Origin: an uncultured Roseburia sp.
Lineage (GTDB): Bacteria; Bacillota; Clostridia; Lachnospirales; Lachnospiraceae
Direction of reading: 5' to 3'
Length of the DNA stretch: 16,278 nucleotides
Assembly: GCA_934307185.1 (NCBI GenBank)
Contig: CAKRCJ010000016.1
Coordinates: 1-16,278, forward strand
Every line of letters starts with the position of its first letter. Position 1 is the stretch's first letter. The translations under genes and the position numbers were made by a program. This document shows positions 8,249-14,766 of this stretch, one piece after another. The notes under the pieces are model-generated. The model did not search any database and had not been told where the DNA came from. It saw only the letters and a program-made list of their open reading frames with translations.

Positions 8249-8653
8249 CTAATATCCCGCATACAGTAAACCGGTACCGGACAGATATTCGCATACCGTG
8301 TCATAACACAACCGGTTCTGCGCCACCTTGTCCCCAAGCACCTTATCAATAAGTGTCTCATTGCTGCCAAAGCTGATTGACCGCCCACCAGAAGACATTG
8401 ACTTCACATTGCCGCCCTTTTCATCGCTGGCATGATTTGTTTTAAAATCAATCTGATAAAGCAAATCTGCCAGCGCACAGGTGGCTTTCTGTATCTGCCC
8501 ATCAAATTCCTGTCTGGTATCTTCATTGATATTTCCATAGGTCAGCTGGTTCAGCTTCATAGCTGCTTTATCTTCCCACTTGGGGAAAAGGGACTCCTCA
8601 ATAGAGTCCCCATAATAAAAATCCCTGTAAAACTCAAATGTGGTATATCCCAT
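8249..8653 (-). CDS. Head-tail adaptor / connector protein (134 aa)
   Basis: Located directly after the major capsid gene, the usual position of the first head-completion (adaptor) protein that binds the portal. The sequence is mainly helical (FEFYRDFYYG; DKAAMKLNQLTYG; ATCALADLLYQID), followed by a serine/glycine-rich middle and a C-terminal helix ending SGTGLLYAGY. This pattern fits gp6/gp15-type adaptors of SPP1/HK97-like phages. Its start has AAAGGGG 7 nt upstream. The TAG stop is embedded in the binding site of the next gene. No other function is suggested. Confidence 0.78.
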   Translation of the reverse strand: MGYTTFEFYRDFYYGDSIEESLFPKWEDKAAMKLNQLTYGNINEDTRQEFDGQIQKATCALADLLYQIDFKTNHASDEKGGNVKSMSSGGRSISFGSNETLIDKVLGDKVAQNRLCYDTVCEYLSGTGLLYAGY

Positions 8654-8670
8654 TTGAAAGCCCCTTTCTG

Positions 8671-9723
8671 TTATCCTCTGGTGATAATCTGGGCAATATT
8701 AATGGCTTTTGCCGGGAAATAATCAGGCTTATCAGAAGAATTGTTCTGTGCAATTTCCCAATTCGCTCCTGTCTCTAACTGTGCATTGGTTGGTGAAATT
8801 ACGCCTGTATTTTTCCATGAGATACCGTATGGCGCGAATACCTTTCTCTGTCTTGTATACAAAGTTGTCTCGCCACCATTTTTTGCCGGGTTCCTATCCA
8901 TTTCGGAAGAAACTTTCACGCCGCAGTCGGTGTACTCAATTGCTCCATTACCAAGAACGTAGGTTGTATACTTTGTGTATCCATCCCCTGCCCCCTTGGA
9001 TGTTTCTGCAACTTCAACCGCCGGCATAGTATCATCAATCAGCACCACCCTTCCGTTTAATGTTGCAAGACCCAAATCTCTCTCAATACCATTGGCATCC
9101 GTATATTTCATGTATTCCAAAAGCTTAAGGTTCTCAAGGTTTGTTGCAATCACGGAATGCATAATTGCAAGAGAGAAGTTTGCTTTCTTATCTCCAAGGG
9201 CTTTCTGCATTGCATTGTTAAGGGTTGTAGGACCAAAGGTATTTTCCGTTGCCCCTGTGATATCGTAGGTGTGTGCGTCTACGAACTTTTTACCCTCTCC
9301 GGTGTTCATGGAGAATACACCTTTTAAAATACTAAGAAGCGTATCCTGGTCTACATCATCCCAAAACTCTGCAACCTCTCCCGCTGCTGCCGAATAATCA
9401 TCACCGGAAATATCAGATACAAAATCCTTTTCTGTCCATCCCTGCGCACGTCCTACAACAATGCGTCCCATTGTGTAATTGCCGCGTTCCTCTGCTGTAA
9501 TATCAGTTTTTCCATCATAGTTTACGGTCTTTCCTGATAAACGCGCTTTAATCAAAGTAGTAATAAAATTACCGCCCTTCTGGTCCGGCAATAATGATGT
9601 ATACTCGCCACGTTCCACAATCGCTCCGCAGTGAAGCAGCTCATTTAAACGTAAATTTGGAGTTGTTCTGACAGCCGCATCAAATACTTCACCGTTAAAA
9701 TTAACTAAATCAAATAATGCCAT
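8671..9723 (-). CDS. Major capsid protein (350 aa)
   Basis: The 350-residue protein follows the scaffold gene by 3 bp, and its ribosome binding site GAAGGAG lies inside the last codons of the scaffold. This is typical of the highly expressed capsid gene. The N-terminus (ALFDLVNFNGEVFDAAV) and the middle (NLENLKLLEYMKYTDANG, VVLIDDTMP) match the HK97-fold coat proteins common in Firmicutes siphoviruses of this layout. In that family the IDDTMP segment lies in the A-domain. No N-terminal delta domain is evident, consistent with a separate scaffold protein. It forms the icosahedral shell. Confidence 0.93.
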   Translation of the reverse strand: MALFDLVNFNGEVFDAAVRTTPNLRLNELLHCGAIVERGEYTSLLPDQKGGNFITTLIKARLSGKTVNYDGKTDITAEERGNYTMGRIVVGRAQGWTEKDFVSDISGDDYSAAAGEVAEFWDDVDQDTLLSILKGVFSMNTGEGKKFVDAHTYDITGATENTFGPTTLNNAMQKALGDKKANFSLAIMHSVIATNLENLKLLEYMKYTDANGIERDLGLATLNGRVVLIDDTMPAVEVAETSKGAGDGYTKYTTYVLGNGAIEYTDCGVKVSSEMDRNPAKNGGETTLYTRQRKVFAPYGISWKNTGVISPTNAQLETGANWEIAQNNSSDKPDYFPAKAINIAQIITRG

Positions 9724-9726
9724 GTA

Positions 9727-10374
9727 TTATTTCTCCTTCTTTCTGTTCAGATATGGTGTAATATCCATATCCGGGTTCTGGTTTTTCAGTTTCATGAGTT
9801 CAGCCATAGAAAGTTTTGCTCCATCCGGCTGATTAATTGGATTTCCGACAATCTGGCTTCGGTTCTGCTGCGCCTGATATGTCTTATCGTCAATGAGAAT
9901 GTCCGGCTTATAATTGCCCTTATCATCCTTGACAATGGCATCGAACAAATCAGAAATACTTTTCCCGCGGGCTTCATCAGAATTTAACTTTTCAACCAAC
10001 TGTGCCTTGATAGCATCAGCGGTAATTGCATTCACAAAATGTTTATCTGCAAAAAAATCTGTTACCAGTCCATCCAGTCTGGTCCTTTCGTCTTTCTCTG
10101 CACGCTCTTTGCGTTCATTTTCTAATGTTGTGGTTAATTCTGCTATTTTCTGATTTAATGCATCAGCATCCGGTGCTGAGTCTTTTAATGCCTGCAATTC
10201 TTTTTCGAGTGTATCCCGCTTTTCTTTCAAGTCTTTGCTTTCGTCTTCCAAAGTCTGCATTTTGGCAAGTTTCTTATCCATTTCGAATTTACTCACCCAG
10301 TCTCCAGATAAAGCCTTTTCCATCTCATCTGTGATTTCTACACCAAGAGATTTCAATTTGTCGATAATAATCAT
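9727..10374 (-). CDS. Phage scaffolding protein, GP20 family (215 aa)
   Basis: Recognised as a GP20-type (PF06810) minor structural/scaffolding protein. It has an N-terminal helix (IDKLKSLGVEITDEMEKAL), a long charged coiled coil at about residues 35-100 (KDLKEKRDTLEKELQALK), a more ordered segment around 105-165 and a basic C-terminal end (PYLNRKKEK) that would bind the capsid. The MAELMKLKNQNPDMDI stretch before the end is typical. It assembles the procapsid and then leaves. The ATG lies 5-6 nt after GAGAGG. It is the first gene after a 418-bp gap with a terminator, so it may head its own transcription unit or be controlled by attenuation. Confidence 0.92.
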   Translation of the reverse strand: MIIIDKLKSLGVEITDEMEKALSGDWVSKFEMDKKLAKMQTLEDESKDLKEKRDTLEKELQALKDSAPDADALNQKIAELTTTLENERKERAEKDERTRLDGLVTDFFADKHFVNAITADAIKAQLVEKLNSDEARGKSISDLFDAIVKDDKGNYKPDILIDDKTYQAQQNRSQIVGNPINQPDGAKLSMAELMKLKNQNPDMDITPYLNRKKEK

Positions 10375-10432
10375 TTCTGTTCCTCTCTTTCTTAAAAGTT
10401 GTTACTCCGGTCAGTCCGGCGCGAATGAGTTG

Positions 10433-10495
10433 CTATTTACTCCATAGCTGGCAAAATACAAAGAAAAAAGCACGCCCAAAAACAGGACGTGCCAT
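10433..10495 (-). other. Possible 20-codon leader peptide overlapping a terminator
   Basis: An ATG at 10495 lies 7 nt after AGGA and opens a short frame reading MARPVFGRAFFFVFCQLWSK before a TAG. The first ten codons encode both strands of the terminator hairpin, so a translating ribosome would disrupt it. This could be chance, because any terminator may be spanned by a short frame; the well-placed AGGA is the main support. Confidence 0.35.
10464..10492 (-). terminator. Intrinsic terminator upstream of the scaffold gene
   Basis: On the minus strand, GCACGTCC pairs with GGGCGTGC (8 bp with one G-T) around a 7-nt TGTTTTT loop, followed by six T. This is a textbook intrinsic terminator pointing toward the scaffold and capsid genes. 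Unless read through, it would stop upstream transcription about 90 bp before the scaffold start. Confidence 0.85.
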
Positions 10496-10572
10496 AACAA
10501 CATCCTATAATTTTTCTAGGGTAGCGAACGGCTTCCTTCGTTCCGTCCGGTGCTTATTCATTTGTTAATACT

Positions 10573-10581
10573 ATTTTATCA
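10573..10581 (-). promoter_or_regulatory. Candidate extended -10 promoter for the scaffold/capsid leader
   Basis: The minus strand reads TGATAAAAT, an extended -10 form (TG, one base, then TAAAAT, 5 of 6 to TATAAT). No good -35 is found at 16-18 bp; a TTGGCA lies 22 bp upstream, which is too far for normal spacing. Transcription from here would start near 10566 and give a ~100-nt RNA ending at the terminator at 10464. Confidence 0.35.
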
Positions 10582-10595
10582 TGAGTTAGAAAAAG

Positions 10596-10606
10596 ATTTG
10601 TGCCAA
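10596..10606 (-). repeat. 11-nt direct repeat, copy 2 (TTGGCACAAAT)
   Basis: Exact copy of TTGGCACAAAT, the other being at 10772-10782. The two copies are about 176 bp apart and flank the stretch after the putative immunity gene. Confidence 0.6.
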
Positions 10607-10618
10607 CTTTTAGACATG

Positions 10619-10643
10619 AAAAAGCACCTGTATTTCAAGGTGC
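10619..10643 (-). terminator. Terminator after the toxin/immunity genes
   Basis: On the minus strand GCACCT pairs with AGGTGC around an 8-nt loop and is followed by TTTTT. The stem is short (6 bp) but GC-rich. It lies about 150 bp after the stop of the small acidic gene and would end that transcript. The mirror strand has only a weak T run. Confidence 0.6.
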
Positions 10644-10713
10644 ATCTTTCGGAGAAATTTATTAATGTTTGGGGGATTTCCGACTATCACGGTAGACAAT
10701 CAGCCTGTTTGAT

Positions 10714-10726
10714 TTTCACTGTGAAA
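10714..10726. repeat. Short inverted repeat TTTCAC-T-GTGAAA
   Basis: Perfect 6-bp arms around one central base, in the non-coding gap downstream of the acidic gene. It has the form of a small operator, but no regulator is encoded in the window. A second such element, ACAATA-T-TATTGT, lies 14 bp away at 10741-10753. Confidence 0.35.
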
Positions 10727-10740
10727 GGTCACTTCTTATG

Positions 10741-10753
10741 ACAATATTATTGT
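10741..10753. repeat. Short inverted repeat ACAATA-T-TATTGT
   Basis: Perfect 6-bp AT-rich arms around one central base. It is close to TTTCAC-T-GTGAAA and shares its arm length and spacing. In AT-rich DNA such a palindrome can be chance. Confidence 0.3.
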
Positions 10754-10771
10754 AATTCATGTTCATATATA

Positions 10772-10782
10772 ATTTGTGCCAA
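10772..10782 (-). repeat. 11-nt direct repeat, copy 1 (TTGGCACAAAT)
   Basis: First copy, starting 10 bp after the stop of the small acidic gene; the second is at 10596-10606. It resembles the upstream half of a sigma-54 promoter but lacks the GC downstream element. Confidence 0.6.
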
Positions 10783-10792
10783 AATAAAAATC

Positions 10793-11002
10793 TTACTCAT
10801 TATCTCTTTGGATTCTGTCATAGATCAGTTGTAACTTTCTTCCGACTTCACTTGGTTCATTATCGTTATCCAAAATATCTTCAATTATTATATTGTCTAT
10901 CATATCTAAGACATCACTCACACTTTTATCTTTCATAAGCATTCTGATATTTGGAATATAATCATCTTCTAATACTTTTATATCGTTTTCATCAATAAAC
11001 AT
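10793..11002 (-). CDS. Small acidic protein, putative immunity protein to the MuF-linked toxin (69 aa)
   Basis: The 69-residue protein starts inside the stop codon of the minor capsid/toxin gene (TAATG), so the two are translationally coupled. It is strongly acidic, with 19 Asp/Glu against 8 Lys/Arg. It is predicted to be helical, with DVLDMIDNIIIEDILD in the middle and EVGRKLQLIYDRI at the end, a pattern I associate with small helical immunity or phage hypothetical proteins. It has no signal peptide or membrane segment, so it should be cytoplasmic. Lying immediately after a toxin-like C-terminus and being acidic against a basic nuclease-like domain, it is the obvious immunity candidate, protecting the lysogen or producing cell. 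Function is inferred from context, not from a recognised family. Confidence 0.72.
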   Translation of the reverse strand: MFIDENDIKVLEDDYIPNIRMLMKDKSVSDVLDMIDNIIIEDILDNDNEPSEVGRKLQLIYDRIQRDNE

Positions 11003-12717
11003 TATTCTCGCTCCCTATGATGTGGATTTGCTTGGATCAAAATATGGTCGATTGGATTAACAGACACTTCTGTGGTCTTGTAGATAAATTTTTGACTCAC
11101 TTTTGTTTTTGTTTTATTATATATTGGATCCATAATCTTAGCATCCGGAGATGTAAGAGCTTCTACTATACCATCTACCGTTACGCCACTTCTTCTCTTT
11201 TCCACGGATCCTATCACTCTATCTATGCTATGTAAGCTAATCTCCTTTAATTCTATACCATTCGAAGTTTTTAGTCCAATACATTTTTCACGCAACTCCG
11301 TTGCAATTTTCTGATATGTATCATAATCCGTAAGAGGTGACACGTCTCCATTTTTAACAGAATCAGTATAATGTTTAAACAATTTCTTTTCTGATTTGTC
11401 ATTCATAATTCTTGAAAATTCTTCTTTACTTACCATATTTTTTCCAAGATTATTCTTATACTCGCTATATTCTGCATTGCTATAAACCGTTGCCCTGCCA
11501 TTTGCCGTAGCAGATTGTTTTTTCTTAAATCCTGCCACCTTAATCCTATCAGCCTGTGTCTGTAAGTCATTTGCTTCGCAGAACTGCTGATATTTCTTAT
11601 TCTGCATCCGAAGCTTGTACGCAAGTTTGTCATATTGTGGCTGTAACAGTTCCCGTACATCCGTTTCTGCTATACCATTTAATTCCGCCTGTTTCGCTAA
11701 CAATTCCCGTTTTGTCTGCCGGATAGCACGCTCCAAAGCTCTCTGCTGCTGTTTGAGGTCATAAACTTTCTGGCTCTCATGCACATCAATTTTAGGATTT
11801 CCATTTTCATCAACATAAGGATTTCTCAATGATTTATCCCACGGCTTATGTGAATGTCTACAGTTATAGCCGTGTAATCCAAGCAGATTTACAACTTTTC
11901 CCTGTCCGGTAACCGGGTCTATTGTATATCCTGTTGCTTCTAATAAATTCGGTGTATCATCGTCACTGCCGACAATCTTATATACTTTTCCCTGCCAATA
12001 ATCATGAGACTGCAATCCCTCCGGGAACTGCTTACTATGTCTGGCGCCCATATGAGCCGATACAAGAACATATTCCACTCCGCTTTGAACTATGTATTGA
12101 TTTGTCACCTGTGCCGCTGTCTGGTTCATGGAAGTGACAATACAACAGCGTACTGCTGCTTCTAATGTTCTTTTTGCCCCAGTTGGATAATCAATGATAA
12201 CTCCACTCTGTGCATATCTGTCAAGTACTTCACATACTGCACTGCTATAGGACTGCATTCCGGATGCCACACGGTAATCTACTTCATTGAGCATATTAAG
12301 CAAATCCCTTTGTGTCTGCTTCATAGTAGTTCTCGTAAGATTTGTTAATTCTCCAAATGTTTTCATCATCTCCGCATTCATAGCCATAATAGCAGCATTA
12401 TTCTGTAATGGTGTCTGAATATCCATGAGTTTTTCTAAAACCTCTGCATCATCAGAGAACGAAGTCATAACACTATCCTGTAACAGCCGTCTAACTTCAT
12501 CTTGGCTTTTTCCTGTCATTTGTGAAATTCTTTTTACAATCTCTGTGTTATGCAATCCCATTTGCTGAAGCTTCCACAATTCACGGTCAGCAGTACCGGA
12601 TAATTCTCCCGATTTCATCAATCGCATAGCTATATCTTTTATAATCCAATCTTCCAATTCCTGATACATTTCTACTAATTTGTCCGATTTTCCATAAAAG
12701 TAATCCGGTGTTAACAT
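11002..12717 (-). CDS. Phage minor capsid protein (phage_min_cap2, MuF-like) with C-terminal toxin-like domain (571 aa)
   Basis: Residues 1-~300 match phage minor capsid protein 2 (PF06152). Seen are the start TPDYFYGKSDKLVEMYQELE, the helical LTRTTMKQTQRDLLNML region, SAHMGARHSKQ near 220 and the conserved GLHGYNCRHSHKPW around 280. These proteins sit inside the head near the portal and can enter the host with DNA. A coiled coil (~315-395) leads to a basic segment (KKKQSATANGRATVYSN) and a C-terminal domain of about 130 residues not needed for capsid function. That domain has SLHSIDRVIG (His496, Arg500), RRSGVTVDGIVEAL and a final beta-rich FIYKTTEVSVNPIDHILIQ. This order resembles BECR-fold ribonucleases (PBECR/polymorphic toxin domains) found on MuF proteins. 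The start abuts the upstream stop (TAAATG). The toxin assignment is inference. Confidence 0.85.
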   Translation of the reverse strand: MLTPDYFYGKSDKLVEMYQELEDWIIKDIAMRLMKSGELSGTADRELWKLQQMGLHNTEIVKRISQMTGKSQDEVRRLLQDSVMTSFSDDAEVLEKLMDIQTPLQNNAAIMAMNAEMMKTFGELTNLTRTTMKQTQRDLLNMLNEVDYRVASGMQSYSSAVCEVLDRYAQSGVIIDYPTGAKRTLEAAVRCCIVTSMNQTAAQVTNQYIVQSGVEYVLVSAHMGARHSKQFPEGLQSHDYWQGKVYKIVGSDDDTPNLLEATGYTIDPVTGQGKVVNLLGLHGYNCRHSHKPWDKSLRNPYVDENGNPKIDVHESQKVYDLKQQQRALERAIRQTKRELLAKQAELNGIAETDVRELLQPQYDKLAYKLRMQNKKYQQFCEANDLQTQADRIKVAGFKKKQSATANGRATVYSNAEYSEYKNNLGKNMVSKEEFSRIMNDKSEKKLFKHYTDSVKNGDVSPLTDYDTYQKIATELREKCIGLKTSNGIELKEISLHSIDRVIGSVEKRRSGVTVDGIVEALTSPDAKIMDPIYNKTKTKVSQKFIYKTTEVSVNPIDHILIQANPHHRERE

Positions 12718-13119
12718 TTATCCTTTCCCGACCTCTCTCTTTACCAAATCAATCCATTGCTCTTTATGCTCATTTTTTGCTGTTTCAAACCAGTGGTCGC
12801 CTGTTCCTTCTGTATGATATTTTAATGGTGTTCCTGTTGGATACTTCTTTTCTTCCTTATCCGCCCATGAACGACCATCTTCTGTTAAATACAGTTCGCC
12901 TGTATATTGATAATGCGCATACGGTGTATCTGTCGCAATTAATCCAGGTTCAATAATATTAGTAGCTCCCACCATAGCCCCCTGCTGTCTTGGCATATAT
13001 GGTATCATGTCATTAAGCACCTGCATGTCTAATTTGTCCTGTGCCCTTCTTATATTTCCGTCTATGCGCTTTGTATCAAGCCTTATATTGACACTTCCTA
13101 TAACTTTGTTATATTTCAT
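12718..13119 (-). CDS. Minor capsid / tail completion protein, Minor_capsid_2-like (133 aa)
   Basis: The sequence resembles Minor_capsid_2 (PF11114) and HK97 gp10-type completion proteins. It has an N-terminal helix with DKLDMQVLNDMIPYMP, then GAMVGAT, TPYAHYQYTGELYL in the middle and the signature DHWFETAKNEHKEQW before the end. Members of this family help join head and tail. The start overlaps the stop of the 53-aa gene (ATGA) and its stop abuts the MuF-like start, so all are co-translated. Its place between portal and MuF-like gene is unusual, since this family more often lies after the major capsid gene, in the connector cluster. Confidence 0.75.
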   Translation of the reverse strand: MKYNKVIGSVNIRLDTKRIDGNIRRAQDKLDMQVLNDMIPYMPRQQGAMVGATNIIEPGLIATDTPYAHYQYTGELYLTEDGRSWADKEEKKYPTGTPLKYHTEGTGDHWFETAKNEHKEQWIDLVKREVGKG

Positions 13120-13277
13120 TTATGCACACTCTTTTCTAAAGTTTTTCTTATTTCTTCGCATCTTTGTCTGTTTTCCGTTTGAAATGGCAGAACACGTTCC
13201 GGACCGTCTGGGTGAAAACCAAATGTTCCTTTTATGACTCCACCCTTGCACAACTTTGGGATTGTCGGTATATCCAT
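13116..13277 (-). CDS. Small orphan protein with tape-measure-like glycine motif (53 aa)
   Basis: The frame extends upstream inside the portal gene, but the start is best placed at the ATG at 13277. It lies 7 nt after GGGGAGGAG, which overlaps the portal stop, and only 4 bp separate the two genes. The stop overlaps the next start by ATGA. The 53-residue product begins MDIPTIPKLCKGGVIKG and continues FGFHPDGPERVLPF, then a charged helix ENRQRCEEIRKTLEK. The KGGVIKG...PERVLP layout recalls the C-terminal glycine motif of tape measure proteins. I do not know its function. Strong binding site and coupling on both sides support it being a real gene of the head cluster. Confidence 0.7.
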   Translation of the reverse strand: MDIPTIPKLCKGGVIKGTFGFHPDGPERVLPFQTENRQRCEEIRKTLEKSVHK

Positions 13278-13281
13278 TGCC

Positions 13282-14751
13282 TTACTCCTCCCCATACAAT
13301 CCGCCTTTCTGCTCACTTGCATTTTCTTCCTCAATTTCTGCAAACATCTCATCAATTTCCTTGTCATTAAATCCTTCATATTCCTTCAAATACTTCCGTT
13401 TACTATATACTCCGTTCGTCATTAACTGATATGCTCTGGTTCTATCCTGCTCAAAAGAAGCAAGCAAATCTTTAAAATAGAACACATCTTCGTCAGCAAC
13501 ATTTTCATCTAAAGCATTCACATAGCCACTTGGCATATCAAAAAATACATCACAGTATTTATCCAACGCATATATTAAGTCTTTCATCGCTGATTTTAAC
13601 GATGCTCTGATATCATTAATTGTCTCTACCGTCTCACTATCATCGCTCTCAATCTCTGTTGCAGTTGCAACGCCAGTCTTGCGGTCAAGTACAAACTGCC
13701 CCTGTGAAAATCCTGCCTTAGTAGAAATCATGGAAAGAATAGAATTAATATCTGCCACTCTTTGCTCTGTCAGCATGGTCGGTATATGTTCGTCAATTGT
13801 ACTGTTTGCATCTACCCCATGTTTCAATCCTTTCACAAAACGCGGAAGCTCCAGTCTTTTTTTGTCTCCTGTATTTGTATCACGTTTTAAAAGCGCATTT
13901 TCATCAATAAATGTTAAATGTTGAGAGTCAAATACTTCATCATCTTTCCTGCTCCATGCCACATCCAGATTGCGCAGCTCCTCAATGCAATTTGCAAATA
14001 CTGCCACGCCCTCCGGGGATGCATAATCAATTGTATTGTTATATGGCATTTTGAAATATCCAAACAATGGTTTTTCCACATTGGAAATTGTGATTGACTC
14101 CGGTACATCTTTCCATTCCGGCACGTCTGTTAATGCAATGCTACGCCCCAGGCTGTCACTTCCACGCGATTTAAAAGCCTTATTCTCAATCGAATATGTC
14201 CGCCCTGTATTTTCTCCATCTTCGGAAATAGCGGATGTGAAGTGCTGATACTCCAACCTCGTATAGTAATCATCACCTTTTACCTGTCGGTCAATGAAAA
14301 TAATTCCAAGAATATCTCCATTGCTATTTTTCTCTGTCACTGCAAAACTGCCAGGCATCACATAATCAATCGCTCCCGCCGGGTTATATGTACCGCTTGG
14401 TTTAAGAATAATACCACCCGCGCCGCAGGCATCCTCCACTTTATCCCGGATAGATTTTTTTATCATTGCGCTAATACACTGATTGATATAATCTGCTCTG
14501 TCGCTGCCGCTTATTGTCACATTTAGGTCAAGACATGTTTTTTTGCTGGTATAATAGCAGAGAAACTTTGCAAAATTGATTGTTCGCACATCATCACTTG
14601 TCCAATATGGTCTGCCCTTAATAATGTTCTGCCACTCTGTCTGTGCAATCTCCATAAAGTCAGAAGATATAATATCAACGCCAAATTCTTTTTCCGCATT
14701 TGTTTTAAATAAATTCATTATCCACGCTCCTATTCTTTGGAAGACATTCAT
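13282..14751 (-). CDS. Phage portal protein, A118 type (489 aa)
   Basis: Portal protein, the dodecameric ring at one capsid vertex through which DNA is packaged. Length and sequence match the A118-type (TIGR01542/Gp6-like) portals. Landmarks are the basic start MNVFQRIGAWIMNLFK, the N-terminal WQNIIKGRPYW, the middle SRKDDEVFDSQHLTFIDENA, and DRKTGVATATEIESDDSETV near 370, a segment conserved in these portals. The C-terminus ends acidic (EEIEEENASEQKGG). The ATG has a perfect AAGGAGG site 7 nt upstream, placed just after the HNH stop. A second in-frame ATG at 14718 is less likely, with no binding site. Confidence 0.93.
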   Translation of the reverse strand: MNVFQRIGAWIMNLFKTNAEKEFGVDIISSDFMEIAQTEWQNIIKGRPYWTSDDVRTINFAKFLCYYTSKKTCLDLNVTISGSDRADYINQCISAMIKKSIRDKVEDACGAGGIILKPSGTYNPAGAIDYVMPGSFAVTEKNSNGDILGIIFIDRQVKGDDYYTRLEYQHFTSAISEDGENTGRTYSIENKAFKSRGSDSLGRSIALTDVPEWKDVPESITISNVEKPLFGYFKMPYNNTIDYASPEGVAVFANCIEELRNLDVAWSRKDDEVFDSQHLTFIDENALLKRDTNTGDKKRLELPRFVKGLKHGVDANSTIDEHIPTMLTEQRVADINSILSMISTKAGFSQGQFVLDRKTGVATATEIESDDSETVETINDIRASLKSAMKDLIYALDKYCDVFFDMPSGYVNALDENVADEDVFYFKDLLASFEQDRTRAYQLMTNGVYSKRKYLKEYEGFNDKEIDEMFAEIEEENASEQKGGLYGEE

Positions 14752-14766
14752 CTTTAATCCTCCTTA

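Larger units (their letters stand above)
10375..10792 (-). other. Gene-free 418-bp regulatory region between immunity gene and scaffold
   Basis: This is the only gap over 300 bp in an otherwise packed operon. In transcription order it holds an 11-nt repeat copy, two short inverted repeats, a terminator-like hairpin, the second repeat copy, an extended -10-like promoter, a structured leader, a possible 20-codon leader peptide overlapping an intrinsic terminator, and a small CCGG-n5-CCGG hairpin before the scaffold ribosome binding site. I found no convincing protein homologue on either strand. A plus-strand frame starting at 10616 lacks a ribosome binding site. Confidence 0.7.

Noticed and set aside
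10590..10606. Sigma-54 promoter suggested by TTGGCAC
   Set aside because: The required downstream GC element (TTGCA-like) is missing at both copies of the repeat.
10550..10741. Plus-strand 63-codon frame in the non-coding gap, including a start at 10616
   Set aside because: No ribosome binding site, opposite to every gene in the window, and it runs through a terminator-like hairpin; no recognisable product.
13278..13379. Longer form of the 53-aa gene starting inside the portal gene
   Set aside because: The upstream Met codons lack a ribosome binding site and overlap portal coding sequence by about 100 bp; the ATG at 13277 has a strong site.
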